A stretch of 19,384 nt of DNA from Gp13-AA77 sp036521995 (GCA_036521995.1 DATDGR010000027.1:1-19384); one strand, 5' to 3'. Positions 7,377 through 14,465 are shown, counted from the stretch's first letter. The notes: generated by a model from the letters alone, not told the origin. Translations and numbers: made by a program.

Positions 7377-8249
7377 TCAGCCGTGCAGCTTGCGATAGGC
7401 TTCCAGGCAACGCTCAGCGGTCTCCAGCTCGGAGTAATCGCTGCCTTCCTGCTCGATCAGATAGTACTCGACCCCCCCGACGCTCTCGGCGGCCGCGAGG
7501 ATTGCTTTCCAGGGAGCCACCCCCTCGCCGAATAACACCCGGTAGCCCTTCTGGGGTGACCAGTCCTTAAGGTGGAGAGAACGGATTCGCCCAGGATTCC
7601 GGTTGATCCAGGCCACCGGGTCGCTGCCGGCCTCGAGGCAGGTGCCCACATCAAGCTGCAGCATGATGCTCTTATCGGTATTCGATGCCAGGACCTCCAT
7701 CGGCTTCTGGCCGTCCACCGGCCTCCACTCGGCATCGTGATTGTGATAGCCGGCGTGAAGACCCTGGACAGCCAGCGTGCTGTTGGCTCCGTTCAGCGTA
7801 TCCGCCACGCGCTTCCAGCCGTCGATTCCGCTGACATTGCCGGGATGAGCCAGCACAACATACTGGGCACCCAGAATACGGTTCAACTCCATAGCCTTAC
7901 TGATCCCGCCCGGTGTGAAGGATCGCATTTCGTTGTGCGTGGAGTAACAGCGGATGCTGAGGGCGTCCAATTGCTTGCGAACCTGCTGGGCGTAGTCGGG
8001 CGTCCAGTCGTAGTATGGCGCATAAAACTCGACACACTCGTAGCCCATTTTCGCCACGGCCTGGACGGTCCCCGTCAGATCCTTGGCCAGGTCGTTCCGA
8101 ACCGAGTACAGCTCGAGCCCCACCGGGATATGCTTGCCGGACGGGTGGGCTGAGACCGGTCCGGTTGCTGAAACCGCGCGGGCTGCCACCGGCATCGCCG
8201 CCATTAGGCCGAGAAACGAACGACGTGAGAGAGTGCCATGATCTGTCAT
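7377..8249 (-). CDS. Tat-exported sugar phosphate isomerase/epimerase-like TIM-barrel protein
   Basis: This is a 290-residue protein with a twin-arginine signal, SRRSFLG (residues 8-14), followed by an Ala-rich hydrophobic segment ending near AARA. The mature part begins PVGLELYSVRNDL and carries YECVEFYAPY, YSTHNEM, GYHNHDAEW, LQLDVGTC and LHLKDW. These are typical of the xylose-isomerase-like TIM-barrel (AP endonuclease 2 / IolE) superfamily, and the His, Glu and Asp residues of the metal site are present. Exported members are common in Acidobacteriota and Bacteroidota and in some cases act on 3-keto sugars, but the exact reaction cannot be read from sequence. It is the first gene of the minus-strand cluster with the GMC dehydrogenase pair, suggesting a role after sugar oxidation in the periplasm. 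No clear ribosome binding site precedes the ATG. Confidence 0.87.
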   Translation of the reverse strand: MTDHGTLSRRSFLGLMAAMPVAARAVSATGPVSAHPSGKHIPVGLELYSVRNDLAKDLTGTVQAVAKMGYECVEFYAPYYDWTPDYAQQVRKQLDALSIRCYSTHNEMRSFTPGGISKAMELNRILGAQYVVLAHPGNVSGIDGWKRVADTLNGANSTLAVQGLHAGYHNHDAEWRPVDGQKPMEVLASNTDKSIMLQLDVGTCLEAGSDPVAWINRNPGRIRSLHLKDWSPQKGYRVLFGEGVAPWKAILAAAESVGGVEYYLIEQEGSDYSELETAERCLEAYRKLHG

Positions 8250-8260
8250 GTCAAGTTTAC

Positions 8261-8269
8261 AGTATCACA
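8261..8269 (-). promoter_or_regulatory. Possible extended -10 promoter for the isomerase-like gene
   Basis: On the minus strand TGTGATACT reads as an extended -10 (TGn plus GATACT) just 11 bases before the ATG at 8249. Transcription would begin within a few bases of the start codon, giving a very short leader. That fits the absence of a ribosome binding site. The -35 region is poor. Confidence 0.4.
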
Positions 8270-8367
8270 GTGAAGGCGTGCCCAGGGAGCCGAGTGATTG
8301 CGACGATCGCTGCGACGGCCAGGGCACACCCCGCACTCTCATGACAACGATCCTGACCGCGGGGGAC

Positions 8368-8383
8368 TGTCCGAATCCGGACA
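8368..8383. promoter_or_regulatory. Palindrome TGTCCG-N4-CGGACA, possible activator site
   Basis: The sequence TGTCCGAATCCGGACA is a perfect 6-bp inverted repeat with a four-base centre. It lies about 100 bp upstream of a GG-N10-GC element (8479-8492) and 224 bp upstream of the TolC-family ATG. The spacing fits an upstream activating site for an NtrC-type sigma-54 activator, but a repressor operator for either divergent gene is also possible. Confidence 0.4.
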
Positions 8384-8477
8384 AGCTCGTTCAAAACCGT
8401 GCTTACCCAGCCCAAATCGCGACACGCGGAACTTCGATAAGCCATTAATCCCGTTACAGTTAGTTAAGACTTTCTCC

Positions 8478-8493
8478 TGGAAGCCAGCATGCT
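8478..8493 (+). promoter_or_regulatory. Weak sigma-54 type -24/-12 element
   Basis: TGG at 8478-8480 and TGCT at 8490-8493 give the GG-N10-GC spacing required by sigma-54 holoenzyme. The -24 half lacks the full TGGCAC consensus (it reads TGGAAG) and the -12 half reads ATGC rather than TTGC. The call rests mainly on spacing and on the palindrome about 100 bp upstream. The rest of the 8250-8606 gap shows no gene. Confidence 0.3.
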
Positions 8494-8606
8494 CTGTTGG
8501 AAAAAGCGTATTTCTCTTCGCGAAACCATCCCGGCGATAGTCCGAAGGTCTTATTCATATGTACCCCTTCGGCCTGGAACTGAGTGACACCAAGGGGAGG
8601 ACAGGA

Positions 8607-10634
8607 ATGAAAAAGACGGATTTGGAACGTCGCGCCTGGCGGAGTGCGGGTGTTGTCATCACGTTGGTCGTGGGGGTCGGGAATGCCACCCTCCTACGAG
8701 CGCAGAATCAGGTGGTCAAGGCTGCCGGGTCATCGGCGGACTCAGGAGGAGCAAACGGCTTCAGCTACCTCAATCGATCGACGTTCCCCGAGGTGTTCAA
8801 CGCCTATTCTCCGGTGTCGGTGCCGGCGCCCTCCATGAGCAACTCGCAATTGCTGCACACGCTCATCCGCGACGACAAGCTCCAGCTCTCGTTGAGTGAC
8901 GCCCTGGCCTTGGCGCTCGAGAACAACCTCGACATTCAGGTGACGCGTTACGTACTGGCAGACGCGCAGACCGACCTGTTGCGCGCCAAAGGCGGGGGCT
9001 CCATTGTCGGCTTCAACGGCGTTACTCAGACCGGATCGACCTCAGCAGCGGGTGGCACGGTTAGCGGCACAGTCGCCCAGTCGGGCAGTTCGTCCCTGGC
9101 GACCGGGTCGGTAGGAGGGACATCCTCATCCTCATCCTCGTCCTCGTCCTCGTCTTCGATCGGGACCTCCTGCTGTGATCCCGTAGTCAGTCTCAGCTTC
9201 ACCTGGGACCGCCTCAGTCAGCCTCTGAATTACACCGCCGTCACTGGAGCGTCGAATATCACGAATCAGACCAGCAGTGTTCAGGGTTTCTACAGCCAGG
9301 GATTCCTCACCGGCACCCAGTTCGACGTCGGCCTGTTCGGCGACCGGCAGTCCACCACCGCCCCGGCCTCGCTGCTCAACCCGGTCGTACCCACCACCAT
9401 GGTGATCCAGGTCACTCAGCCCCTTCTGAAGGGATTCGGTTATCGCGCCAACGCCGTAGCCTTGCGGGTGGCCCGCAATGGGGTCAAAGTGGCGGATAGT
9501 GTCTTTCGCCAGCAGGTCATGGTTACTGTCACGCAAGTCGCGAATTACTACTACGATCTGATGAACTACTACCAGAACCTCGCTGTCTCCCGCAAAGGCC
9601 TTGCCGATGCTGAGCAGGGTGTGAAGGACAATCAGAAGGAAGCGGACTTGGGTGTGATCGCGAAGTTTGACGTGCTGCGCGCCCAGAACGAAGAGGCCAT
9701 CCGCCGCCAGCAGGTGGTTCTCGCGGAAACGGCTTACCGGCAACAGCAAGAATTGCTGAAGACAGCCATCTCCCGGCAGAATGCCGATCCGCTGCTTTCC
9801 AGGGTTGAAATCGAGCCCACCGAGCAGCTTCCTGAGCCCTCGCCCAACGACGTTCCTCCTCTCGAAGACGCGGTGCAGCAGGCGCTGGCCAATCGTGAAG
9901 AACTGGTGCAGCAGGAGCTGGGCCTGCGCGATCAGGAGCTGGTGGTGAAGCAGAGCCGGAACGCCCTGCTGCCGTCTTTCAACGTGTTCGCCAGCTACTT
10001 GCCTGAAGGGCTGGCGGGAAACTCGTCCATTTTGAACTGCCCGACGGGCAGTTCCCTTTCGGACGGTGAATGCCTGCCGGCCAACGGCGGACCGGCGTTT
10101 TCGCCCGAGGTGGTCGGGGTTCAGGCCGCGGGGATCTGGCAGAGCCTCACCCAGGCCTTTCAAGGACACTTCCCCGAGTACACTTTCGGCGTCAATCTCA
10201 CCATCCCGCTCCGTAACCGTGTTGCCCAGGCCACCGCGGCGCGGGCTCTTCTGGATCAGCGCCGCGAGGAGAGCCAGCTTCAACAGCAGCGTAACCTGGT
10301 GGTGCAGGACGTGCGCACCGCGGAGATTAATGTTGAACAGGCGCGGGCGGCGGTTGAGGTTGCCCACCAGGCCACCAGCCTGGCGCAGCAGACGCTCGAC
10401 GGGGAGAGGCAGATGTTCAGGCTCGGCAAAGCGGACTACTTCTTTGTCACTCAGGCCCAGGACCAACTGATCGCGGCGCAGGGCGCGGAGTTGCAGGCGC
10501 GGGACAACTACGCCAAGGCCTTGGCCCAGTTCGCCGAAGCTACGGCTACCACCCTCGATCGGTACCACGTCCGGATGGACGAGGCCAAGCAAGGCCACGT
10601 GGCACATCGCGACGCCACGCCGCCGTCACCGTAG
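8607..10634 (+). CDS. TolC-family outer membrane efflux protein
   Basis: This is a 675-residue outer-membrane channel protein of the TolC/OEP type, the outer component of tripartite efflux or type I secretion. It starts with a basic N-terminus, a hydrophobic stretch and a cleavage site near LRAQ (about residue 32). The first OEP repeat begins LSLSDALALALENNLDI (about 94-110) and the second PPLEDAVQQALANREEL (about 417 onward). Long Ala/Gln/Glu-rich helices (for example the QATAARALLDQRREESQLQQQ region) form the coiled-coil tunnel. The ATG at 8607 has GGGGAGGACAGGA directly upstream; an earlier in-frame ATG at 8559 lacks this. At 675 residues it is longer than the roughly 450-500 typical of TolC, owing to a Gly/Ser-rich insert with a poly-Ser run (about 173-186). 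No inner-membrane pump or adaptor gene lies next to it. Confidence 0.9.
   Translation: MKKTDLERRAWRSAGVVITLVVGVGNATLLRAQNQVVKAAGSSADSGGANGFSYLNRSTFPEVFNAYSPVSVPAPSMSNSQLLHTLIRDDKLQLSLSDALALALENNLDIQVTRYVLADAQTDLLRAKGGGSIVGFNGVTQTGSTSAAGGTVSGTVAQSGSSSLATGSVGGTSSSSSSSSSSSSIGTSCCDPVVSLSFTWDRLSQPLNYTAVTGASNITNQTSSVQGFYSQGFLTGTQFDVGLFGDRQSTTAPASLLNPVVPTTMVIQVTQPLLKGFGYRANAVALRVARNGVKVADSVFRQQVMVTVTQVANYYYDLMNYYQNLAVSRKGLADAEQGVKDNQKEADLGVIAKFDVLRAQNEEAIRRQQVVLAETAYRQQQELLKTAISRQNADPLLSRVEIEPTEQLPEPSPNDVPPLEDAVQQALANREELVQQELGLRDQELVVKQSRNALLPSFNVFASYLPEGLAGNSSILNCPTGSSLSDGECLPANGGPAFSPEVVGVQAAGIWQSLTQAFQGHFPEYTFGVNLTIPLRNRVAQATAARALLDQRREESQLQQQRNLVVQDVRTAEINVEQARAAVEVAHQATSLAQQTLDGERQMFRLGKADYFFVTQAQDQLIAAQGAELQARDNYAKALAQFAEATATTLDRYHVRMDEAKQGHVAHRDATPPSP
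9123..9164 (+). repeat. Seven tandem TCCTCA/TCCTCG hexamers encoding poly-Ser
   Basis: Seven in-frame hexamers (two TCCTCA, four TCCTCG, one TCTTCG) encode 14 serines within the Gly/Ser-rich insert of the TolC-family gene. The unit length is a multiple of three, so slippage would change the length of the run without a frameshift. Confidence 0.9.
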
Positions 10635-10951
10635 CAGCAGCATCCGCGGGCTTTCGGCTTGAAAACGATTGGGCCCTCGGAGCGGCCAACCCGTAAGTGG
10701 TGGTAGCCACGGCAGGCTTCTGTGCCGTGGGCTTTTCGGCCGGGCGGCTGGCAGTGACATGGCGGCATCTCACGTCTCCCGTCGCATCGCTCGCACACGC
10801 GGCCGGTCAACCCTCCGATAACTCCTTACCAAAGGCGATAACCAGAAGACCCTCCCGCAAAAACACTTGACGGCGGGGGGGGGGCAGTAGGGTTTGATGG
10901 CGTATACTACGGCAACTATCCACGCGAGGGACGGATCAAGGGGAGGAGACG
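10635..10951 (+). other. Intergenic region with promoter-like signals for the GloVer gene
   Basis: This 317-bp gap contains no gene. It holds the hairpin at 10707-10730, a TTGACG at 10867-10872, a run of ten G at 10875-10884 and a TATACT box at 10903-10908. TTGACG and TATACT are 30 bp apart, too far for one sigma-70 promoter, so TATACT may act with a poor -35 inside the G-run. A ribosome binding site, GGGGAGGAG, lies at 10940-10948 before the ATG at 10952. Confidence 0.45.
10707..10730 (+). terminator. Hairpin downstream of the TolC-family gene
   Basis: CCACGGCA (10707-10714) and TGCCGTGG (10723-10730) form an 8-bp perfect stem with an eight-base loop, followed by GCTTTTCGG. It lies 73 bp after the TolC-family stop. 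The short T-run gives moderate support for an intrinsic terminator. Confidence 0.5.
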
Positions 10952-12193
10952 ATGCGAAAGCTCAGCAGGAGATTTGGCGCCGTGCCGGGGGTAACTGCTT
11001 TGATCGGGGTGCTAGTGGCGGCGTCTAGCGTACAGGTCGGGGCGCAGACTTACAGAGTTCTCTATAACTTCAAGGGCAGCGCTGATGGCAGAACGCCGCT
11101 GGGAGGCTTGGTGCGGGACTCTGCAGGCAACCTCTATGGCACCACCTACTCTGGCGGCGTGTACAACGCCGGAACAGTGTTCAAGCTGGATAGCATGGGC
11201 AGGGAAACCCTGCTGTATACCTTCAGCGGACAAGCGGACGGAGCGTATCCCGGCAGCTTGATCCGCGACCCTGCGGGCAACCTTTACGGTATCGCCGCGT
11301 GGGGAGGCGACACTTCATGTGCCGTCGCCTCCTACGGTTGCGGGACAGTATTTGAGTTGGATACCACCGGCGCGTTCACGGTGTTACACACCTTCGCGGC
11401 TGGCACCGATGGAGCCGTTCCCACCGGCTTGGTCCGCGACGCAACAGGAGACTTTTACGGTACCACCTTCTATGGCGGTGACATGCCATGCCCGCTGGGA
11501 TTCGGATGTGGAACGGTTTTCCGGTTGGATGCCAGCGGCAAAGAGGCGGTGCTGTACAACTTCACCGGGGGCACGGACGGGGAAGGCCCCATCGGGCTGA
11601 CCCTAGGCAGTGAGGGTAGCCTCTACGGCGCCACCTACTACGGCGGCGATACTGCCTGCGGCGGCTACGACGGCGACGGCTGCGGAACGGTGTTCAAGGT
11701 GGACCGAACCGGCGCGGAAGTGGTGCTGCACGGGTTCGCCGGGGGGACGGACGGGTCAACTCCAAACAGCGAACTGGTCGTGGACGCAGCTGGCAATCTT
11801 TATGGCACCACCTACGACGGCGGTGGCGCTGCGTTATGCCCCGGTCTCTTCGTCTATGGTTGCGGAACGGTGTTCAGGGTCGACGCGAGCGGCAAGGAGA
11901 CTGTGCTCTACAGCTTCGGGGGGAGGACGGATGGAGCAGCTCCCGGCGGTTTGGTCGGCGACGCAGCAGGCAACCTTTACGGCACGGCGGGCGGCGGCAA
12001 TTTCGCTTTTGGAATGGTGTTCAAGGTGGATACGGCCGGTGCGGAAACTGTTCTGCATAACTTCACGGGGAAGGACGGGGCAGAACCCGCCGGAGCTTTG
12101 ACTATGGACGCTGCGGGCAACCTTTATGGCACCACCGAAATCGGCGGTGCTCACCACCTTTACGGAGTGGTGTTCGAACTCAGGCGGTATTAA
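10952..12193 (+). CDS. Secreted GloVer-repeat protein (choice-of-anchor tandem repeat type)
   Basis: This is a 413-residue secreted protein. A signal peptide with basic MRKLSRR and a hydrophobic core is probably cleaved after QVGA (about residue 31). The rest consists of seven repeats of roughly 50-60 residues, each with a core like AGNLYGTT, a GGxxxxGTVFKLD segment and an ETVLYxFxGxxDG segment. This matches the GloVer (Gly-Leu-Val-variant) repeat family frequent in Acidobacteriota secreted or surface proteins, probably a beta-propeller-like fold. Function is unknown. Several repeats carry a Cys pair such as TACGGYDGDGCGT, which may form disulfides after export. The ATG has a strong ribosome binding site. 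Long open frames in the other phases are repeat-driven shadows. Confidence 0.88.
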   Translation: MRKLSRRFGAVPGVTALIGVLVAASSVQVGAQTYRVLYNFKGSADGRTPLGGLVRDSAGNLYGTTYSGGVYNAGTVFKLDSMGRETLLYTFSGQADGAYPGSLIRDPAGNLYGIAAWGGDTSCAVASYGCGTVFELDTTGAFTVLHTFAAGTDGAVPTGLVRDATGDFYGTTFYGGDMPCPLGFGCGTVFRLDASGKEAVLYNFTGGTDGEGPIGLTLGSEGSLYGATYYGGDTACGGYDGDGCGTVFKVDRTGAEVVLHGFAGGTDGSTPNSELVVDAAGNLYGTTYDGGGAALCPGLFVYGCGTVFRVDASGKETVLYSFGGRTDGAAPGGLVGDAAGNLYGTAGGGNFAFGMVFKVDTAGAETVLHNFTGKDGAEPAGALTMDAAGNLYGTTEIGGAHHLYGVVFELRRY

Positions 12194-12228
12194 CGAGGGC
12201 CAACGCTTTCTGTTTCTGCAGCAGGGCC

Positions 12229-12256
12229 GCAGAGTTTCTGAGAGGCAAAACTCTGC
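12229..12256 (+). terminator. Hairpin after the GloVer gene
   Basis: GCAGAGTTT (12229-12237) pairs perfectly with AAACTCTGC (12248-12256) around a ten-base loop, 36 bases after the stop codon. The following TCTACTC is only weakly T-rich. The position and 9-bp stem support a transcription terminator. Confidence 0.6.
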
Positions 12257-12282
12257 TCTACTCAGCCTACCCAGCCACCGGA

Positions 12283-12411
12283 TATCCACACAAGGGGACG
12301 GATAAAGGGAGGGGAGAGATGCGAAAGATCAACGGGCTCGACATTCCGAATCGCACGCCTCGGCGTTGCGGTTCCCCCTTACGAAAAGCCTTGACAGGTG
12401 ATGATTACTGA
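12283..12411 (+). pseudogene. Duplicated leader and start of a GloVer-type gene, truncated
   Basis: The segment 12283-12330 repeats the region 10917-10961 around the GloVer start. Both read TATCCAC, then an AGGG(G)ACGGAT(C/A)AAGGG stretch, an AGG-rich ribosome binding site and ATGCGAAAG. The second copy opens an ORF at 12319 that starts MRKING but ends at a TGA (12409-12411) after only 30 codons, with no signal peptide core and no GloVer repeat. I read it as the 5' remnant of a tandem paralog whose body has been lost. A conserved leader with a regulatory role, or a very short gene, is the alternative. Confidence 0.5.
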
Positions 12412-12458
12412 TGGTACATCTACCCTATTAGAAACTGCGTCCTGGAGGAGCAACGGTC

Positions 12459-12881
12459 GTGCGGTATTTCGCCCCAACTCACGGAGATTCGGGCAATTCG
12501 GCCCACGCGTGGCGGAGGCAGGAGACATCATCTGACGGCTTTTTCCTGCGGCCCGCATGTGTCGTGTTTCCGAAGTTCGCTCAGGAGATCAGCCCGCAAG
12601 CCGGGCTACGTCGTTTCGCCCCTACGGGGCTGGGCGACGGCTTCCGTGAAGAGCGCTTCGTGGACGAACTTCTGAGACATTACACTAGTTCTGGAAGTTG
12701 GGCAAATTCTCGGATTTGCAGCCGAAGCTCGACGAGGACGCAGGCCCAGGGGCGAAGACAAAAAAAACGAAAAAATACATCCCACGATGTGAAAACAAAT
12801 GACTTAAAAAATGAAGTCGGCACATCCCACGATCCATATGATAATAAGACACTTAGCTACATTTTGCCACGATGTTTATGA
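12459..12881 (+). CDS. Doubtful small ORF, hypothetical
   Basis: An open frame of 140 codons starts at GTG 12459 behind a good ribosome binding site, GGAGGAG at 12444-12450. Its protein shows no domain I recognise. It runs through a hairpin-rich segment (AGCCCG/CGGGCT at 12591-12607 and GCCCC/GGGGC at 12618-12630), whose RRFAPTGLGDG translation resembles read-through of a dispersed non-coding repeat. It then crosses an abrupt change from GC-rich to A/T-rich sequence near 12755 and ends in Lys/Asn-rich low-complexity residues. Codon usage in the second half is unlike the neighbours. I think it is more likely non-coding than a real gene, but the ribosome binding site justifies listing it. Confidence 0.2.
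   Translation: MRYFAPTHGDSGNSAHAWRRQETSSDGFFLRPACVVFPKFAQEISPQAGLRRFAPTGLGDGFREERFVDELLRHYTSSGSWANSRICSRSSTRTQAQGRRQKKRKNTSHDVKTNDLKNEVGTSHDPYDNKTLSYILPRCL
12591..12630 (+). repeat. Twin small hairpins of a possible dispersed repeat
   Basis: AGCCCG (12591-12596) pairs with CGGGCT (12602-12607), and GCCCC (12618-12622) pairs with GGGGC (12626-12630) around TAC. The arrangement resembles the short hairpin repeats (REP-like, with a CCCCTACGGGG core) that I know from intergenic regions of several environmental phyla. No second copy is seen in this window. Confidence 0.4.
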
Positions 12882-12890
12882 AAATAAAGG
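12757..12890. repeat. A/T-rich island with three CCACGAT-centred repeats
   Basis: An abrupt A/T-rich tract of about 130 bp sits in otherwise GC-rich sequence. It contains ACATCCCACGAT at 12777-12788 and again at 12822-12833 (45 bp apart), and a third CCACGATGT at 12867-12875 (40 bp after the previous CCACGAT). The first unit is itself a small inverted repeat, ACATC-CCAC-GATGT. Function unknown; it could be a protein-binding region or the scar of transferred DNA. Confidence 0.5.
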
Positions 12891-12977
12891 TGATAGCCAT
12901 GCCGGCGCCTTTTCGAGGAATGGAAAAGCCGCATAGCCTGGCCCGGGCGGCCCGCCCCCCTCCTCCCTATCAAATCG

Positions 12978-13074
12978 AAAACGAACCCGACGCAAACACA
13001 CAAATTCGTCGCGTTCGAACCCTATAGGTCCTTTAGAATTGAATGAGCATTGGAATCCCCGAGGAACGAACCCG
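12978..13074 (-). repeat. Cluster of GGGTTCG motifs upstream of lpxB
   Basis: Read on the minus strand, GGGTTCGTT occurs at about 13065-13073, GGGTTCGAA near 13014-13022 and GGGTTCGTTTT at 12978-12988. About ten bases after the last copy comes a G-rich run (12951-12968). The same motif and the same order, motif copies followed by a G-run, recur at 19183-19382. Confidence 0.55.
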
Positions 13075-13129
13075 AGATTCGCGTTATTCGAACAGGAGAT
13101 GGCCGGACGACCGCAGCACCGGCACTGAA

Positions 13130-13138
13130 TGTTATACT
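13130..13138 (+). promoter_or_regulatory. lpxB: Extended -10 promoter for lpxB
   Basis: TGTTATACT combines the extended TGn with a TATACT hexamer (13133-13138). Transcription would start near 13145, about 50 bases upstream of the ATG at 13197. It lies inside the longer open frame that begins at a TTG at 13050, which argues against that earlier start. Confidence 0.55.
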
Positions 13139-13196
13139 GAGCCCTTGGGAACCGGACCTATTTCAACAAACCGGCGGCGGCTTTTCTTCCTTCCCC

Positions 13197-14465
13197 ATGA
13201 CTTCGAATCCAACCCGTCTTCTGATGGTGGCTGGCGAGCGCTCGGGCGATCTTCATGGCGCTGAGCTCGCTTCCGCCCTGCGGGAGGAACTGGGCGAGAT
13301 CGAGATCTTTGGCTGTGGTGGCGATGCCATGCGCCAGGCGGGCGTGGAAACCGTGGCGGACCTGCGCGACTTCGCCATGGTGGGTATCACCGAGGTGGTC
13401 TCGGGCCTGCCGCGAGCGCGGCGCGCCTTTCACAGCCTGTTGGCTGAGACCCGCCGGCGCCGTCCGGAGGTCGCGGTCCTGATCGATTCATCCTCGCTCA
13501 ATCTACGGCTCGCCAAGAAGCTCAAGCCGCGCGGCATTTCGGTGGTCTATTACGTGAGTCCCCAGATCTGGGCCTGGAAAAAGTGGCGGATACGCCACCT
13601 TCGGGGCCGGGTCGACAAGATGCTGTGCCTTTTCGATTTTGAAGAAGAGATCTACCGCCGCGCCGGAGTGCCGGTGGAGTATGTCGGACATCCCTTGCTG
13701 GATCGCCCGGAGATCACAGAGGCCGGGCTTTCGCGCCCGGAGTTTTTTGCCAAGACGAGGCTCGATGCGGACCCCGATCGCGGCGGACCGGTGGTGGCGC
13801 TGCTGCCGGGAAGCCGCGAGATCGAAGTGAAGTACAACCTGCCGAGGCTGGTGGAGGCAGCCCGACGGCTCCGCGAGCGCCGCCCATCGCATCGCCTGCA
13901 GTTTGTCCTACCGGTCGCAGCCACGCTCGAGGGCGCGCACCTCGAAGCCGGGCTGCGGGCCAGCGGCGCCGAGCCGGATCTGATCCGGCTGGTGAGCCAT
14001 GCCACGCACGACGCGCTCCGGCACGCGGACGCCGCTGTGGTGGCGAGCGGCACGGCCACGCTGGAGACCGCGCTCATCGGGTGTCCTATGGTGGTGGTCT
14101 ATCGCGTGGCACGGAGCACGGCCTTTTTCGCCCGCTTCATGCTGGATGTGCCGTTTTTCAGCATGGTCAACCTGTTGGCCGGCAAATCGCTGGTTCCGGA
14201 ATTGATTCAAAATGATTTCACGCCGGAGCGGGTGGTGGCCGAGGTTGAACGCCTGCTGGATCAGCCGGAGGCGTGCGCGCAGATGCGGGCGGGCTTTGAG
14301 TTCGTTCGCTCACGGCTGGGAACGGGTGGTGCAGCCCATCGAGCCGCCCGAGCCGTCGCCGGCATGATTCGGTTGCGGGCCTTGGAAGGGCGGGCCTTTG
14401 GCACCCCGGCGAGACCCTCCGCCATCCCTTCGCCGTCCCCTGTGTCCCATGAGCAGGGCCGTTGA
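13197..14465 (+). CDS. lpxB: Lipid-A-disaccharide synthase
   Basis: LpxB joins UDP-2,3-diacylglucosamine to lipid X to form the lipid A disaccharide at the inner face of the cytoplasmic membrane, so the cell is a diderm with a lipid A pathway. The 422-residue protein begins RLLMVAGERSGDLHGAEL and has FGCGGDAMRQAGV, a DSSSLNLRLAKKLK segment, YYVSPQIWAWKKWR, VDKMLCLFDFEEEIY and EYVGHPLLD. The later LLPGSREIEVKYNLP and VASGTATLETAL segments form the nucleotide-sugar side. It is about 40 residues longer than typical, mostly a Pro/Ser-rich C-terminal tail. I chose the ATG at 13197 because conservation begins there and a promoter lies upstream. No ribosome binding site is visible, since the leader is pyrimidine-rich. 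Other lpx genes are not adjacent. Confidence 0.95.
   Translation: MTSNPTRLLMVAGERSGDLHGAELASALREELGEIEIFGCGGDAMRQAGVETVADLRDFAMVGITEVVSGLPRARRAFHSLLAETRRRRPEVAVLIDSSSLNLRLAKKLKPRGISVVYYVSPQIWAWKKWRIRHLRGRVDKMLCLFDFEEEIYRRAGVPVEYVGHPLLDRPEITEAGLSRPEFFAKTRLDADPDRGGPVVALLPGSREIEVKYNLPRLVEAARRLRERRPSHRLQFVLPVAATLEGAHLEAGLRASGAEPDLIRLVSHATHDALRHADAAVVASGTATLETALIGCPMVVVYRVARSTAFFARFMLDVPFFSMVNLLAGKSLVPELIQNDFTPERVVAEVERLLDQPEACAQMRAGFEFVRSRLGTGGAAHRAARAVAGMIRLRALEGRAFGTPARPSAIPSPSPVSHEQGR

Noticed and set aside
9132..10607. 491-codon open frame on the minus strand opposite the TolC-family gene
   Set aside because: It lies wholly within a clear TolC-family gene; its product shows no domain and has the composition of an antisense reading of GC-rich codons.
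10867..10908. TTGACG and TATACT as one sigma-70 promoter
   Set aside because: The spacer is 30 bp, far from the usual 16-18 bp.
12281..12292. TATCCACA resembling a DnaA box
   Set aside because: It is a single imperfect copy and part of the duplicated GloVer leader; there is no cluster of boxes and no origin-associated gene nearby.
12391..12426. TTGACA with a downstream TACATC or TACCCT as a promoter
   Set aside because: TACATC at 18 bp matches the -10 consensus in only three positions, and TACCCT is 24 bp away, so the pair is not convincing.
13050..13196. Longer N-terminus for lpxB from a TTG at 13050
   Set aside because: LpxB similarity starts at the ATG at 13197, and an extended -10 promoter lies inside the extra stretch.
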